A stretch of 64,000 bases of DNA from Actinoplanes sp. NBRC 103695 (GCF_030269485.1 NZ_BSTL01000027.1:42016-106015), one strand, 5' to 3'; shown: positions 32,701 to 40,689, counted from the first letter of the stretch. A program made the numbers and translations. Notes: generated by a model not told the origin, from the sequence alone.

Positions 32701-34744
32701 GCTGGACCCGGTCATGCCGGAAGCGGATTGACGGTTCGCCGGACCGGTCGGTGACCAGCAGGCCCTCCTCGAGGGCCGGCGCAAGCGCCTGCTCGACCGT
32801 CCCGGCGTCCGCCGAGTCCGCCGCGAACAGCAGGTTCAGGGGCACCGAGCCGCCCAGACAGGCCATGATCGACATGAGGGGCCGGGTCGACGGCGGCAGC
32901 TGTTCCATGCGGGAGCGCAGTACGTCGATGACGTCGCCCCGACCGAGGTAGCCGCGGACCAGCCCGCTGTCCCACTGCCAGCCGCCGCCGGCCGGTGTCA
33001 GCGCGCCCTCGCGGCGCAGCCAGTTCAGCATCTCGACGGTGTCGTACGGGTTGCCGCCGGTCCGCTCGACCACCGCGTCTAGCAGGCCTCCGACCGCGTC
33101 CCGGTCCATTCGCAGGATCGACGCCACCAGCGCCCCCAGGTCGGTCGGGGCCAGATTGCGCAGCCTCAGCGTGACTACCGGACGCGCAGTACGCTCCCAC
33201 CGCTGCATTCGGGGGGCGAGCGGGTGAGCGGCGTCGACCTCAGCGTCCCGGTACGCGCCGACCACCAGCACGCCGGCAAGCTGATCGTCCATGACCACCC
33301 GGTCGAGCAGCCCGATCGCGGTGGAACCGGCCCACTGCAGGTCGTCGAGCACGATGACGACCGGCCGGGCCGGGGATGCGATCGTCCGGAGCAGATCGAT
33401 CTCGGCCGCGATGATCCGCGAGTCGGCGTCGGCCGCGTCGTCGAGTGCCTGCTCGTCCGGTGCGATGTCGAGCAGCGTCGCGAACTCGGGCAGCAGGTGC
33501 GCGATCAGGCTGGTGTTGGCGCCGAGCGCCTCGCGGATCCGCATCCGGTGCACGGCCAGCTGCTCGTCGGGCTCGGCCAGCAGCAGCCGGCCCATCCCGC
33601 GCAGTGACTGCTGCACGCCGTCGGACTCCGAGTCGCGGCGGTACTGGTCGAACTTGCCGGTCACGAACCAGCCGGCGGCCGCCGTGACCAGCGGGCGCAG
33701 CTCGTCGATCAGGGCGGTCTTGCCGACCCCGGGCACGCCGCTGACCAGGACCGTACGCCGCTCGCCAGCCGCCACCCCGGTGAACGCGTCGCTCAGCAGC
33801 CGGATCTCGTCGTCCCGGCCGACCAGCCGCGAGGGCGCCGCGAGCTGCATCGGGAAGTCGCGCTCGGCCAGCGGGAAGGTTGGATATCGGCCGTCCGCGT
33901 CGGGGACGAGCCGCGAGAGGTCGTGCGCGAGCCCGTCGGCGCTCTGGTATCGCTTGTCCGGTTCCTTCTTCAGCAGTCGCAGAATGATGTCCGACAGGGC
34001 GGCCGGTACGGCCGGGTTGACCTCGGACGGCTTTCGCGGCGCACGGGTGAGGTGCGCGTGGATCAGGTCGAGCGGCTCCCGGTCGCTGTCGCCGAACGGA
34101 GGCTCGCCGACTGCGAGCGTGAACAGGGTGGCGCCGATGCCGTACAGGTCGGCGCGGTGGTCGACCGCCCGGCCGGTGCGCCCGGTCTGCTCCGGCGCCA
34201 GGTAGGGGAGGGTGCCGGCGACCCGGTTCTCGTGGGTGAAGCCGGGGCGGTCCTCGGCGAACGTGGTCGCCAGGTCGAAGTCGATGAGCTGAACGAGTTC
34301 AGGTCGCCCGCCGAGAATGATGATGTTGGCGGGGTTGACGTCCCGGTGGATCACCCCGTTGCGGTGCAGCTGCGACACCGCACGGGACAGGGCCCCGGCC
34401 AGCACCACCAGATCGGTGACGTCGAGCGGCTTGCCTGGAACCATCGCTGAAAGCGGCTGGCCGCCGGCGTCCTCGAGGACGATGGCACCCGCCCGGGAGA
34501 TGTCGGGCGAGATCCGCGGCACCGCATCGGTGCCGGCCAGTCGCTTCAGGATCATGTTCTCGTGGCGGAGGCGTTCGCTGGCCCGGGGCCCCCGTGGTTC
34601 CTTGACGATGACCCTGCTGCCGTTGGTGAGCGTCAATCGCAGGACGCGGGTTCGGCCGGTGTGATAAAGCACCTCCTCGGCGGCCTCGGAGGCGGAACGG
34701 CCGGTCTGCGACTCGCGAGGCAGAGTGGTCACATTGTCGCCCAT
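29783..34744 (-). CDS. Giant kinase-like/AAA ATPase/GAF/GGDEF signalling protein
   Basis: 1653 residues. The N-terminal protein-kinase domain (to about 285) has HRDVNPANIII near 133, but DFD in LIDFDLATTF replaces DFG. An AAA/NB-ARC-like ATPase follows with Walker A SGVPGVGKTALIDEL near 333 and Walker B VVIVLDDLQWAGS. A long helical region of about 800 residues comes next, then a GAF domain (GSETCSLMVVPVLARGILRAM). A coiled coil leads into GGDEF (VARYGGEEFTIIL near 1555; DATDALTGLSNRRDL and DVDHFKLYNDRYGH), whose active-site residues are intact. It should make c-di-GMP under control of kinase or ATPase modules. GTG 34750 is an alternative start. Confidence 0.9.
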   Translation of the reverse strand: MGDNVTTLPRESQTGRSASEAAEEVLYHTGRTRVLRLTLTNGSRVIVKEPRGPRASERLRHENMILKRLAGTDAVPRISPDISRAGAIVLEDAGGQPLSAMVPGKPLDVTDLVVLAGALSRAVSQLHRNGVIHRDVNPANIIILGGRPELVQLIDFDLATTFAEDRPGFTHENRVAGTLPYLAPEQTGRTGRAVDHRADLYGIGATLFTLAVGEPPFGDSDREPLDLIHAHLTRAPRKPSEVNPAVPAALSDIILRLLKKEPDKRYQSADGLAHDLSRLVPDADGRYPTFPLAERDFPMQLAAPSRLVGRDDEIRLLSDAFTGVAAGERRTVLVSGVPGVGKTALIDELRPLVTAAAGWFVTGKFDQYRRDSESDGVQQSLRGMGRLLLAEPDEQLAVHRMRIREALGANTSLIAHLLPEFATLLDIAPDEQALDDAADADSRIIAAEIDLLRTIASPARPVVIVLDDLQWAGSTAIGLLDRVVMDDQLAGVLVVGAYRDAEVDAAHPLAPRMQRWERTARPVVTLRLRNLAPTDLGALVASILRMDRDAVGGLLDAVVERTGGNPYDTVEMLNWLRREGALTPAGGGWQWDSGLVRGYLGRGDVIDVLRSRMEQLPPSTRPLMSIMACLGGSVPLNLLFAADSADAGTVEQALAPALEEGLLVTDRSGEPSIRFRHDRVQQAAYEGLTPDDRVATHLLLARRLAGHGSLTGMAAEQYLAAIEAVTEPEERLRAAKLFRETAAGVGLSNPAAADRFLAAAIGLLTDDQDHTLLVQLHIDRHAALIRLGRLDTSDEMYAEIERLSPRLLDRIEASCLQISSLGNRNHFLKALDLGLAQLRELGCEVPADEAIGAGIGERLGALYAWVERDGLTDATVRPGVTDAAQVAIAKLINRSLPSAFFTGRPIMAWLALEAWQRWIDLGPCAPLMGPISHLAFVTKVAAGDHRTGYRVLRWILAAGESLGYELPTSQSRFLFALSSGHWFDPLPDNVAESHRAHEELQRHGDLHNAAFTYYTSTVQLLACAPTVDNFRADADAGVAFGVRCSNDQAIDAYLGYRQMGRALCGETGGAGQFDDADYTETSHLARLATNPTAGANFHAVRALTALVFRDDATMSTNAAAAAGLLQFVPSTYAELYARLVRMIDLARTHADDAELDAHRQWLADRAAEAPHNFQHLLTWVDAERSAGDVEPWTTIIAFDRAINEARTVRQPLFTALITERAGLVNHQRGLHHAGRQLIGEARRRYDGWGAVAKVRELDREYGVPQEVTEFRSATATVGRSATTSMTGDAIDLLGVLRASQTLSSETNVHLLRGQVASTLSAMTGADSVQLLIRNTDTGEWTLSSDERIALADAERLGLVPGTAFRYAERTRGPLLVDDATVDGRFARDPYFQGSETCSLMVVPVLARGILRAMVILANRQSHGTFSPQRLDAVNLVAGQLAVSLDNALLYASLEAKVAERTEALESANRQLERLSATDALTGLSNRRDLEASLMVEWQRAVREQRPLSVVMIDVDHFKLYNDRYGHAAGDRCLRSVASVLNHQVRGTDTVARYGGEEFTIILPTADLADAVQTAERVRTGVSALNEPHEGSPLGTVSISLGVASTVPTPETTPQQLLAEADAHLYEAKHGGRNRVMPVPGAAEQCQPVEVPAG

Positions 34745-34804
34745 CGGCACCGGGAGGCTGTTGCTGAGGAAATTTCAGCTCCCGGGCGCTGCACGGGGTG
34801 GATG

Positions 34805-34990
34805 GTGTGCATCCCCGGCGCTGACTCGCGCGCATGCAATCCGGAAGCCGCGTATCCCGTGATCGCCACGATGGCTGAGCAGCTCGCGATCGTGGAGGGT
34901 CAGGGGGACTAGCCCGCCCTCGCTCAGCCGCTCTGTGAGGTGGTGGGCTGCCAGGCGGAACGCGATGACGTCTTCCTTCGAAATGCGCTC
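34805..34990 (-). pseudogene. N-terminal remnant of an AlkZ-like winged-helix DNA glycosylase
   Basis: The minus strand reads RISKEDVIAFRLAAHHLTER and LSEGGLV, the conserved opening of the winged-helix (AlkZ/YcaQ-like) DNA-binding family. The next expected block appears only in a shifted frame and degenerates within 30 codons. It is a truncated gene lying just before the tRNA-like block at 35.06 kb. Confidence 0.4.
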
Positions 34991-35056
34991 GGCAGTGGCC
35001 CTGCTGTCACTCGAGGAGGCCACGACGTCCGCCGGCGTATCGCCACTGAAGTGCAA

Positions 35057-35142
35057 GGCCGAAAATGGGAACACAGAAGGCCGCGCTCTGCGTTTCCGCA
35101 GCTCACGGCCCTCATGATTGGCCGCCCGAAGGGACTCGAACA
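35057..35142. repeat. Partial copy of the tRNA-Arg locus (terminator plus tRNA 3' end)
   Basis: This 86-bp block closely matches 37349-37437. Shared parts include the GGCCGAAA start, the terminator-like CGTTTCCGCAGCTCACGGCC segment and the tRNA 3' end, CCCGAAGGGACTCGAAC with an encoded CCA (35119-35121 on the complement). One base of the acceptor stem is missing and the anticodon half is absent. It looks like an old attachment-site remnant at the edge of a 2.3-kb insert before the intact tRNA. Confidence 0.6.
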
Positions 35143-35192
35143 CTTCCCGGGCTGGTGGTGGTCGGCGACCGCGGACCGGCATGTGCTCGCAG

Positions 35193-35795
35193 TCAGCCCA
35201 CCATCGCTCGGATGGCTGCGGTGTCCCCGTCCAGTTTCAGCAGGCGTACGACGTACCCTCCCGGCTCAGGCTTGGCTTCGGGATTGTCACACCCGAGTCG
35301 CCCGCCGCCGTCGGCGTGTAGCTCCACAGCGCATCCCGGTCCTGCCAGGAAGCCGCCACCGCCGCCCAAGCCATTGGGTTTGATCAGTTGCACCCTGACA
35401 CCGCCATCCTCCACGGAAGCCGACACCGTCCACTTGCGGAGGGAGAATGTGACCGAGCCGGAGAAGGACACTTTGCAGTCGCCGTCGGCACACCCCGCGT
35501 ATTTGGTGCCGCCCCCGCTCGGCGCCTTCGTCTTCTTTGGCGCTTTGGGCTTTGGTGACGTCTTCACTTCCCGTGACTCGTCCACGACGGGGGAGGACGA
35601 TGCGGAAGGTTCGGCGTCACGGGTACTTGGGGCGGAAGAAGCGCGGGAGTCGGTCGCGGTGGGGACGATGTCAGGGCTCGACCACGTGGCACCGGAGGAC
35701 GACTCCGCCGTGGAGCCGCAGCCGGCCATTGCCAAGACCAGCAGTAGCGCCCCGATCGCGGTGAGTTTTGTTGAGTACTGTGGACAGTGCTGCAT
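35193..35795 (-). CDS. Lipoprotein of unknown function
   Basis: 200 residues. A lipoprotein signal peptide (LTAIGALLLVLAMAGCG) places the lipidated Cys at residue 26. A Ser/Pro/Lys-rich disordered stretch follows (TSPKPKAPKKTKAPSGGG), then a small domain with Cys residues (YAGCADGDCKVSFSGSVTF, GPGCAVELHADGGGRLGC) near 100-170. The four or more Cys suggest disulphides outside the membrane. The domain is not one I can name. It lies in the small insert next to tRNA-Arg. Confidence 0.7.
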   Translation of the reverse strand: MQHCPQYSTKLTAIGALLLVLAMAGCGSTAESSSGATWSSPDIVPTATDSRASSAPSTRDAEPSASSSPVVDESREVKTSPKPKAPKKTKAPSGGGTKYAGCADGDCKVSFSGSVTFSLRKWTVSASVEDGGVRVQLIKPNGLGGGGGFLAGPGCAVELHADGGGRLGCDNPEAKPEPGGYVVRLLKLDGDTAAIRAMVG

Positions 35796-35974
35796 GCGCG
35801 GAGTTTAGCGACCCGACTTTGCCGGAGCCCTGCCCGTGATACCCACCTCGCCGGCGCCGGCGATACCGAGTGGCGTGCTCGGGTCTGGGTCGCCTAGGAA
35901 CGACACGTCGATCGGTGAAATGTCGGCGTGCGCGGGAAGGTGGTATTCCGCCAGGCTCGGGTTCAAGCACTACG

Positions 35975-36325
35975 TTAAGTGGGCTCGCCATCCGGGCCGA
36001 GGACGTAGCCGAAGGCGGCCATCGACCCCGCCCGGTCGATCTCGTCCAGATCCTGCTGCCCGAAAGCCTTCAGAGGCGCGAGATCGGTCCGCCACACTCG
36101 TGGGAACAAGGTCAGGTACTCGAGGTTGACTTCGCCGTTCTCCATGTGGAAGCCGCCGTCGCGCTCGAAGACCCAGATCAGCGGGTCGAACGGGTCATCC
36201 AGATCCGCCGGCATCGAGAAGCCGGGCGTGGCCCGCAGCACGGTCCAGTGCAGGATGAACAGCGCCAGCCGGGTGATCGCGTTGGGGCCGACGCGCGGTA
36301 CGTCCTCCACGACACGATCGATCAC
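35975..36325 (-). CDS. Hypothetical cytoplasmic protein (116 aa)
   Basis: The protein starts at GTG 36325, three bases after the stop of an upstream fragment. It has no signal peptide. Residues such as ITRLALFILHWTVLRATPGF, WVFERDGGFHMENGEV and MAAFGYVLGPDGE give an alpha/beta protein. The composition is like small immunity or accessory proteins, but I cannot assign a family. Neighbouring frames are decayed. Confidence 0.5.
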   Translation of the reverse strand: MIDRVVEDVPRVGPNAITRLALFILHWTVLRATPGFSMPADLDDPFDPLIWVFERDGGFHMENGEVNLEYLTLFPRVWRTDLAPLKAFGQQDLDEIDRAGSMAAFGYVLGPDGEPT

Positions 36326-36328
36326 AGC

Positions 36329-36480
36329 CTAATCGGCCCGCACGCTCGGATCGACGCACAGCGCGAGGTCGAAGAACGGCGTACGCGTCTCGCACCCGAA
36401 CCGATCCACCCACAGCGCCATCCGCCGCCACCGATTCGGTGACAGGTTGCGCGCACCCGGATGTTCAGCGTTACCGAAGC
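36329..36480 (-). pseudogene. C-terminal coding remnant upstream of the 35975 gene
   Basis: The minus strand reads AEHPGARNLSPNRWRRMALW, VDRFGCETRTPFFDL and ends SVRAD stop at 36329. It has coding-like codon use but no start; the frame before 36480 is broken. The protein is not recognised. It probably preceded the 35975 gene in an operon. Confidence 0.35.
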
Positions 36481-36595
36481 TCCACCGTCTTCGTCGAACG
36501 CGTCAAGATGCGACGACCAGTACGGCAATCCGGCCTTCATCACCTGGATTCGTGTCGCCGCCCTGGGAAGAGTTGCCCGGGTGGTCGGCCCTGAA

Positions 36596-36850
36596 TTAGC
36601 TAGTTGCTGGGCCGGCCAGGTCGGAGAACCGCGTCTGCCACAGCGTCCGCATCCGAGTGGGTAACCAAAGATCCGGCCATAGCCGAACGAGCCTGTCGCG
36701 GTCGAGCCATCGATGCAGGTCATTGGGAGTGGCTGCCTGGTTCAGCACGGTCTGATACATGACCTGGAGGTCGCCCGGCATCATCCAGGTCATAGCTGCC
36801 GTCGCCCGACCAGTCCAGCCATCGGTCGATCGTGAGGATGCCGCCGACCG
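36596..36850 (-). pseudogene. Frameshifted remnant of an unknown regulator/nucleotidyltransferase-like protein
   Basis: Two frames join one protein: LADLRGPVGGILTIDRWLDW with SGDGSYDLDDAG, then after a frameshift near 36780 GDLQVMYQTVLNQAATPNDL and LWPDLWLPTRMRTLWQTRF. This pattern (short aromatic-rich repeats with YDL..., LYeTVL..A and LWP.L.LP) is common to an actinobacterial family I know only as hypothetical. No start codon remains. Confidence 0.35.
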
Positions 36851-36959
36851 GGCCGCGCAGATCGGCCAAGCTCGCAGCGACGAGATACCGTCGCTGGTCG
36901 GAGTCTCTCGACCCCGGCGGCGGGCTACCCACGGCCCGCCTCGGTCGATTCACCCAATG

Positions 36960-37088
36960 TCGGGGACAGTGGTGAGCACCCCCAGGCGGCGCGACCGACA
37001 GCACGCCTTCAGAGCTGAGCTCATAGCGATGATTCTCGTCCGCCGCCGCCATCGCAGCGAGATCAGCCAGCGTTGTATGGGTCTGCAT
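36960..37088 (-). pseudogene. N-terminal remnant of a Uma2-like endonuclease
   Basis: The minus strand from ATG 37088 reads TLADLAAMAAADENHRYELS, then EGVLSVAPPGGAHH. This matches the start of the Uma2 (DUF820) family, where 'L..ND.nRYEL..G.l.v.P.....H' is conserved. The catalytic PD-(D/E)xK part is missing or frameshifted. Confidence 0.4.
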
Positions 37089-37370
37089 CTGTACACCCCA
37101 ATCGGCCGAAGAGCCACGCGCCGGGATCCGCATGGAACCCCGGCGACGCTGCCATGGTGACGGCGATGCACGCTGCACCTTGGTGCTGACCTACGGGCCT
37201 TATGGCACCGCAGCCCAGGTGCACGAACGATGGCGCGAACCTCCGCATAGATCAAGTCGTGCCGGCAACGCCAGGGAAGACAGCCGTATTGACCGTTATA
37301 ACGGCCGAGCACCATCAGAGCGCCACGGGCCAAAGGGTGGTATCCGAAGGCCGAAAGGTGGGAAACAAAG

Positions 37371-37406
37371 AAGGCCGCAATCCGCGTTTCCGCAGCTCAC
37401 GGCCTT
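37371..37406 (-). terminator. Terminator of tRNA-Arg
   Basis: On the minus strand AAGGCCG pairs with CGGCCTT, with an inner CTGCG...CGCGG element, and is followed by CTTTGTTT. It lies directly 3' of the tRNA. Related hairpins occur in the partial copies at 35.08 and 53.60 kb. Confidence 0.6.
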
Positions 37407-37413
37407 ACATGAT

Positions 37414-37489
37414 TGGCGCGCCCGAAGGGACTCGAACCCCTAACCTTCTGATCCGTAGTCAGATGCTCTATCCATTGAGCTACGGGCGC
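37414..37489 (-). tRNA. tRNA-Arg (anticodon ACG)
   Basis: The complement forms a full cloverleaf: acceptor GCGCCCG/CGGGCGC, D arm around AGCTCAATGGATAGAGCA, anticodon stem TCTGA/TCAGA with loop CTACGGA (ACG at 34-36), and T arm with GGTTCGAGTCCC. Discriminator G is at 37417 and CCA is encoded at 37414-37416. The 5' half is repeated at 53669-53709 and the 3' end at about 35119-35142, marking it as an integration site. Confidence 0.95.
37445..37485. repeat. 41-bp direct repeat, left copy (within tRNA-Arg)
   Basis: These 41 bp, covering the anticodon arm, D arm and part of the acceptor stem of tRNA-Arg, recur exactly at 53669-53709 in the same orientation, 16.2 kb away. This is the layout of attachment-site copies flanking an integrated element. 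Unusually, the shared part is the 5' half of the tRNA. Confidence 0.65.
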
Positions 37490-38036
37490 TCCTGCAACTA
37501 CCCTCCGTGACCGCGCATGCTAATGCGTCCACGGCGTAGCGGTTACGTATCCGCTGGTCCAGGCATTTTTCGTTACTCCTGGACCCGCGAGAAACGACTC
37601 TAGCATGCCACCGAGTGGGGCTTGCGTGCCGGTTGGTGCCGCACGGCGCTGCACCGTGCTCCGACGTCCGATCACCAATAGAGCACCACGCCGCCAACCA
37701 CGACCTTCACCCCAAGAGTGCATCTGACTCGCCAGGCACAAGCGGCTGCGGCTCGTCACCCCCGGAGACACCAGCACCAGCCAGCCAGCCGACGATACCA
37801 ACCTTCAGCAACCCACCGTTGGCCTACACCGGCCGATGACCTCCATGCGCTTGTGCGACCTCCTGCAATGGGGGCCTGAACGTCACAAGCAATGGGGGCC
37901 TGAGCGTCACAAGCCCAAGTAGCCGTACCCGTGTCAAGGCAGCTTCGACACCGACCAACACAGACTGAGGCAGGCGCCAACCGCAGCGCCCACTCATGGT
38001 AATAGCTCTGCTACGGAATGACGTTGGGCGACTCCC
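37490..38036. other. Gene-free island edge with a 24-bp tandem duplication
   Basis: No convincing gene is seen, and no integrase lies next to the tRNA where one would be expected. A 24-bp unit, GCAATGGGGGCCTGAACGTC plus ACAA, is present twice in tandem at 37865-37888 and 37889-37912 with one mismatch. Confidence 0.5.
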
Positions 38037-38342
38037 GTGACTCCAGGGATAGTCCCCCGCAAGAGAAGATGCCGGGGTTCGGATCCAGCCAGGCGGCAGA
38101 GGGTGGCGGCGACCGGCCATCCCTTGTGCGGCTGGGACAGCCAGCCGAACATCGAATTTGTCGTACACCGCACCTTCGGTCACGGAACGCTGGACCTGGC
38201 AGAGCACCTCGTCGAGCTTGACGACGCCTACGACTGCCTCGACTTCAGCGACACCACCGAACAGGACCTCGATGCAGACGTCATCGCCGAGGCCCGCCGC
38301 ATCGTCGCCTCGACTAGCCTCAGCCCGACAGAACTTCTCTAG
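38037..38342 (+). CDS. Possible hypothetical protein or fragment
   Basis: An open frame whose last 65 residues look coding (SQPNIEFVVHRTFGHGTLDL, VELDDAYDCLDFSDTTEQDL, EARRIVASTSLSPTELL), with acidic helices and a sensible amphipathic pattern. The first 30 residues look random, so the true start may be later or lost. No family recognised. Confidence 0.3.
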   Translation: MTPGIVPRKRRCRGSDPARRQRVAATGHPLCGWDSQPNIEFVVHRTFGHGTLDLAEHLVELDDAYDCLDFSDTTEQDLDADVIAEARRIVASTSLSPTELL

Positions 38343-38351
38343 CTGGACGTG

Positions 38352-39205
38352 TCACCCACGTCCCGAGACAGATTCGTCACGGACGTCATGAGACTCGGCA
38401 CCTGTGCCCGAGGGTGCTGTCTCCCAGGAGTCTGCCCTGCCGTGATCGCGATCGCGCCGCACGAGGCTACGTCGGGTACGCAGGGTGTCTGGGTGCTCTG
38501 CTCCCCGCAATGCGGTCTTGGCCTCAGCCTGCTCGAACCGGCCCAGTTCTTGCATCACGACTGCGAGGTGTTGCAGCGTGTTCGGGTGCTCGGCTCCCAG
38601 CAGTGCGGTCTGCGCGGCCGGCACCGCCCGGAATTCGGCCTCAGCCTCCTCCAGTCGACCCCGATCACGCAGCGCAACCGCCAGCCTGTGCCGGGGTATA
38701 CAGGGAGTCCGGGTGCTCTGCTCCCCGCAGTGCGGTCCGCGCGGCCAGCACCACCCTCAACTCGACCTCGGCCATCTCGAACCGGCCCTGATCTTGCAGC
38801 ATTTCGGCGAGTACCGTCCGGATGTGCTGACCTTCATCAGTGTTGCCTTCACGCAGGTGGGCGGATAGCAGGGCGACTGCGGTTAGCGCCAGCAAGCGGC
38901 GTCGAGCGGGGTTGGGGATGAGGTCGACGAGCTCAACGAGTGTGCCGCCTGTCCACGATGCGCCCCGTTCATCTACGACTTCGGCGATCACATCGTCGAG
39001 GTACGCCCGCGGCGAGCACGGCTGAGATCGCGATGGTGGTCATCTAGGCGCCGGCAGCGAAGAGGAAGGCCCGTGCGGCGGCCCGAGCGGGCGAGGCGTG
39101 GACCCTCGCGCGTCCCAAGGTGCTGATCAGACGATGTCCGCGATCCTCGTCGCCCTCGACCGCGACGGCCATTGCCGTGTCGGCGGCGAGGACCGCGATC
39201 GCTTC
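38352..39205 (-). pseudogene. Decayed tetratricopeptide (TPR) repeat protein
   Basis: Several minus-strand frames together encode one protein. It includes YLDDVIAEVVDERGASWTGG, LIPNPARRRLLALTAVAL, then TPR units of the kinesin-light-chain type: RGRLEEAEAEFRAV, ALLGAEHPNTLQHLAVVMQE and ALRGAEHPDTLRTR. Frameshifts occur near 38690 and 39000. An upstream scrap (EAIAVLAADTAMAVAVEGDE) ends at 39044. Such TPR proteins in actinobacteria often belong to NB-ARC or FxSxx-COOH-linked systems; only this part is left. Confidence 0.6.
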
Positions 39206-39674
39206 GGATCTTCAAGCCGGGAGAGTGATCCGTTCCGCGAAGTGCGCCATGTGGAGCCGGTCGGCTTCGGAGGGCGCGGTGCGTTCACAGGCTCGGGGCG
39301 TGATGCCAGGCTGGTTTTGATCAGTCCCGTGCGCCCCGGAAGCCGACCAGGCTTCCAGCGGGGGTACATCTGGACCGGCTACGTAGCGTAGTCTGTCTCG
39401 CCGTTGCCCATTAGGCCGTAATGACCAACATCAGCTTTGAGCCAGTCGCGCCAGGGCTGAGACAGCTTGCGACAGGCGCCGCTCGGGGCGGTGGTTAGCG
39501 AGGCGTATTCCGCGGCTCTAGACACGCTGTAGGGGCTGCGGTTGCTCACCTAGCTGTGTGATCATGCTTGGGCGGTTTCGTGGTTTCCGCTGCATCGCCC
39601 GTGCCGCCAGAGGATTTCTCACACAGACGATTCCCCGCACGTCGATGCCGCCGTTGACTACCGCGTCACTCTGT

Positions 39675-39721
39675 GTGAAAAAAACAGAGGACCCCTCCGC
39701 GTGGCAGGCAGAGGAGTCCTC
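39675..39721 (-). terminator. Strong minus-strand terminator with no gene assigned
   Basis: On the minus strand GAGGACTCCTC (complement of 39711-39721) pairs with GAGGGGTCCTC (complement of 39687-39697) across a 13-nt loop and is followed by TGTTTTTTT. It points leftwards, but no minus-strand gene precedes it for about 1.3 kb, so it may end an untranslated RNA. Confidence 0.65.
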
Positions 39722-40002
39722 TTCACTCAAGCCCCGCCCACTCCACGTGACAGAACCTTGAGGTGCTTAGTTGCAGGTCAGGCTGTGTCCAGCGTATCGC
39801 ACCTGCGTGATGCAGTCTGCCACAGACCATAAGGGAGTAAACGGCGAGGGGCAACATCTGGGTACGGCAAATCATATGATTCATAGCGCTAAGGGCATTG
39901 TATTTACTCTGACATTAACTTGATCAGTGATCTCGCTGTACCAAAAGCAATTGCATCCAAATGGGTGGTCAGATGTTTTATCTTTTACCTCGGCCGAGGT
40001 AG
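39722..40002. other. AT-rich gene-free stretch
   Basis: The base composition drops sharply below the rest of the window. No gene is visible. A 14-bp perfect palindrome ACCTCGGCCGAGGT lies at about 39988-40001, followed by a GTGCT...AGCAC inverted repeat. This suggests foreign origin and possible regulatory or replication-related sequence, but nothing can be named. Confidence 0.5.
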
Positions 40003-40032
40003 GTGCTGGCAAGCACTGCTTACCACTCGGTG

Positions 40033-40293
40033 ATGACCGGACCTATAGTCACAACTAAGTCCCAAGTAAGTCCCAAATCCGCGTTCCCGGTTGATTGGGT
40101 CAAAGATGATCGATCCCAATGGGTCTATTCGATATTCCGCCGCCGAGGCAACCACTTACCGTATAAGTTGAAGGATGATCACAATGCCGCCCCTCCAGTG
40201 AGCAGCGCGAACATTCACCAATCTCCCCTCTGCTGGGACCGCGGCGAGTGTGGTATATGCCCCGCGTGCGCGCTGACGCCGCGCGGGGCGTAA
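40033..40293 (+). CDS. Possible small hypothetical protein, low GC
   Basis: 86 residues from ATG 40033 (a GTG at 40003 is also in frame). The C-terminus CWDRGECGICPAC contains four Cys in a CxxxxxCxxCxxC pattern that could bind metal. The middle (WVYSIFRRRGNHLPYKLKDD) has no match I know. Composition is unlike neighbouring genes. A GC-rich inverted repeat overlaps the stop (GCCCCGCG...CGCGGGGC). Confidence 0.3.
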   Translation: MTGPIVTTKSQVSPKSAFPVDWVKDDRSQWVYSIFRRRGNHLPYKLKDDHNAAPPVSSANIHQSPLCWDRGECGICPACALTPRGA

Positions 40294-40309
40294 GAACAAA
40301 GAAGTGCCC

Positions 40310-40689
40310 AGTTTGGAGACACCTGGAGACACCTGGAGGCTTGCGTCCGGCCTGAGACTTTCGTTTACGAGATAGGAAACGTGGGAGCGAAGATCTCAGG
40401 AAGAGGGTGCTGCCTGCAAGGTTGGCCCCACACCCCAGTCGGGCGGCAGAACTGGCGGCAGAAAGGGACCACCCACAAGCCTCTACGGCGTTTGGCGGCC
40501 TCCGGTGAATGCAGCAGCATCAGTTATGCTGACCCCCGGCTGAACCGATGAGCCGTTTCGACCGATGGGGTACCCGTGGCAGGGGGCCTCGCCGCTAGGT
40601 CGAGCTGGTACGCAGAGGGACAGCTGGTCCAAAGATCCACTCACCCGCCCACTCCACGGGCTGACCTTGAGGGGAGGTGAACAACCTCC
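40310..40689 (+). ncRNA. Candidate structured 5' RNA leading to a membrane peptide
   Basis: This 380-bp stretch lacks a gene but has several clear helices. CCTGAGA (40351-40357) pairs with TCTCAGG (40394-40400) with CGTTT/AAACG inside. CAGCAT (40515-40520) pairs with ATGCTG (40526-40531). TCGACC (40558-40563) pairs with GGTCGA (40598-40603) around a GGGTACCC palindrome. Short direct repeats also occur: GGAGACACCT twice near 40317 and GGCGGCAGAA twice near 40442. It leads straight into the peptide at 40690. I do not recognise it as a known riboswitch. Transcription is inferred from the downstream terminator. Confidence 0.45.
40673..40689 (+). promoter_or_regulatory. Hairpin containing the Shine-Dalgarno of the 40690 peptide
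   Basis: GGAGGT (40673-40678), an ideal Shine-Dalgarno, is perfectly complementary to ACCTCC (40684-40689) with a GAACA loop, and the ATG follows at once. When folded, the ribosome site would be closed; this suggests translation control. Confidence 0.65.

Noticed and set aside
39120..39390. Plus-strand frames suggesting a small gene
   Set aside because: No coherent domain; the minus-strand third frame fits the decayed TPR neighbourhood better near 39044-39205, and the rest is uninformative.
40310..40689. Known riboswitch, tmRNA or RNase P RNA in this leader
   Set aside because: I looked for the core motifs of cobalamin, c-di-AMP and tmRNA/RNase P RNAs and did not find them; it remains unassigned.
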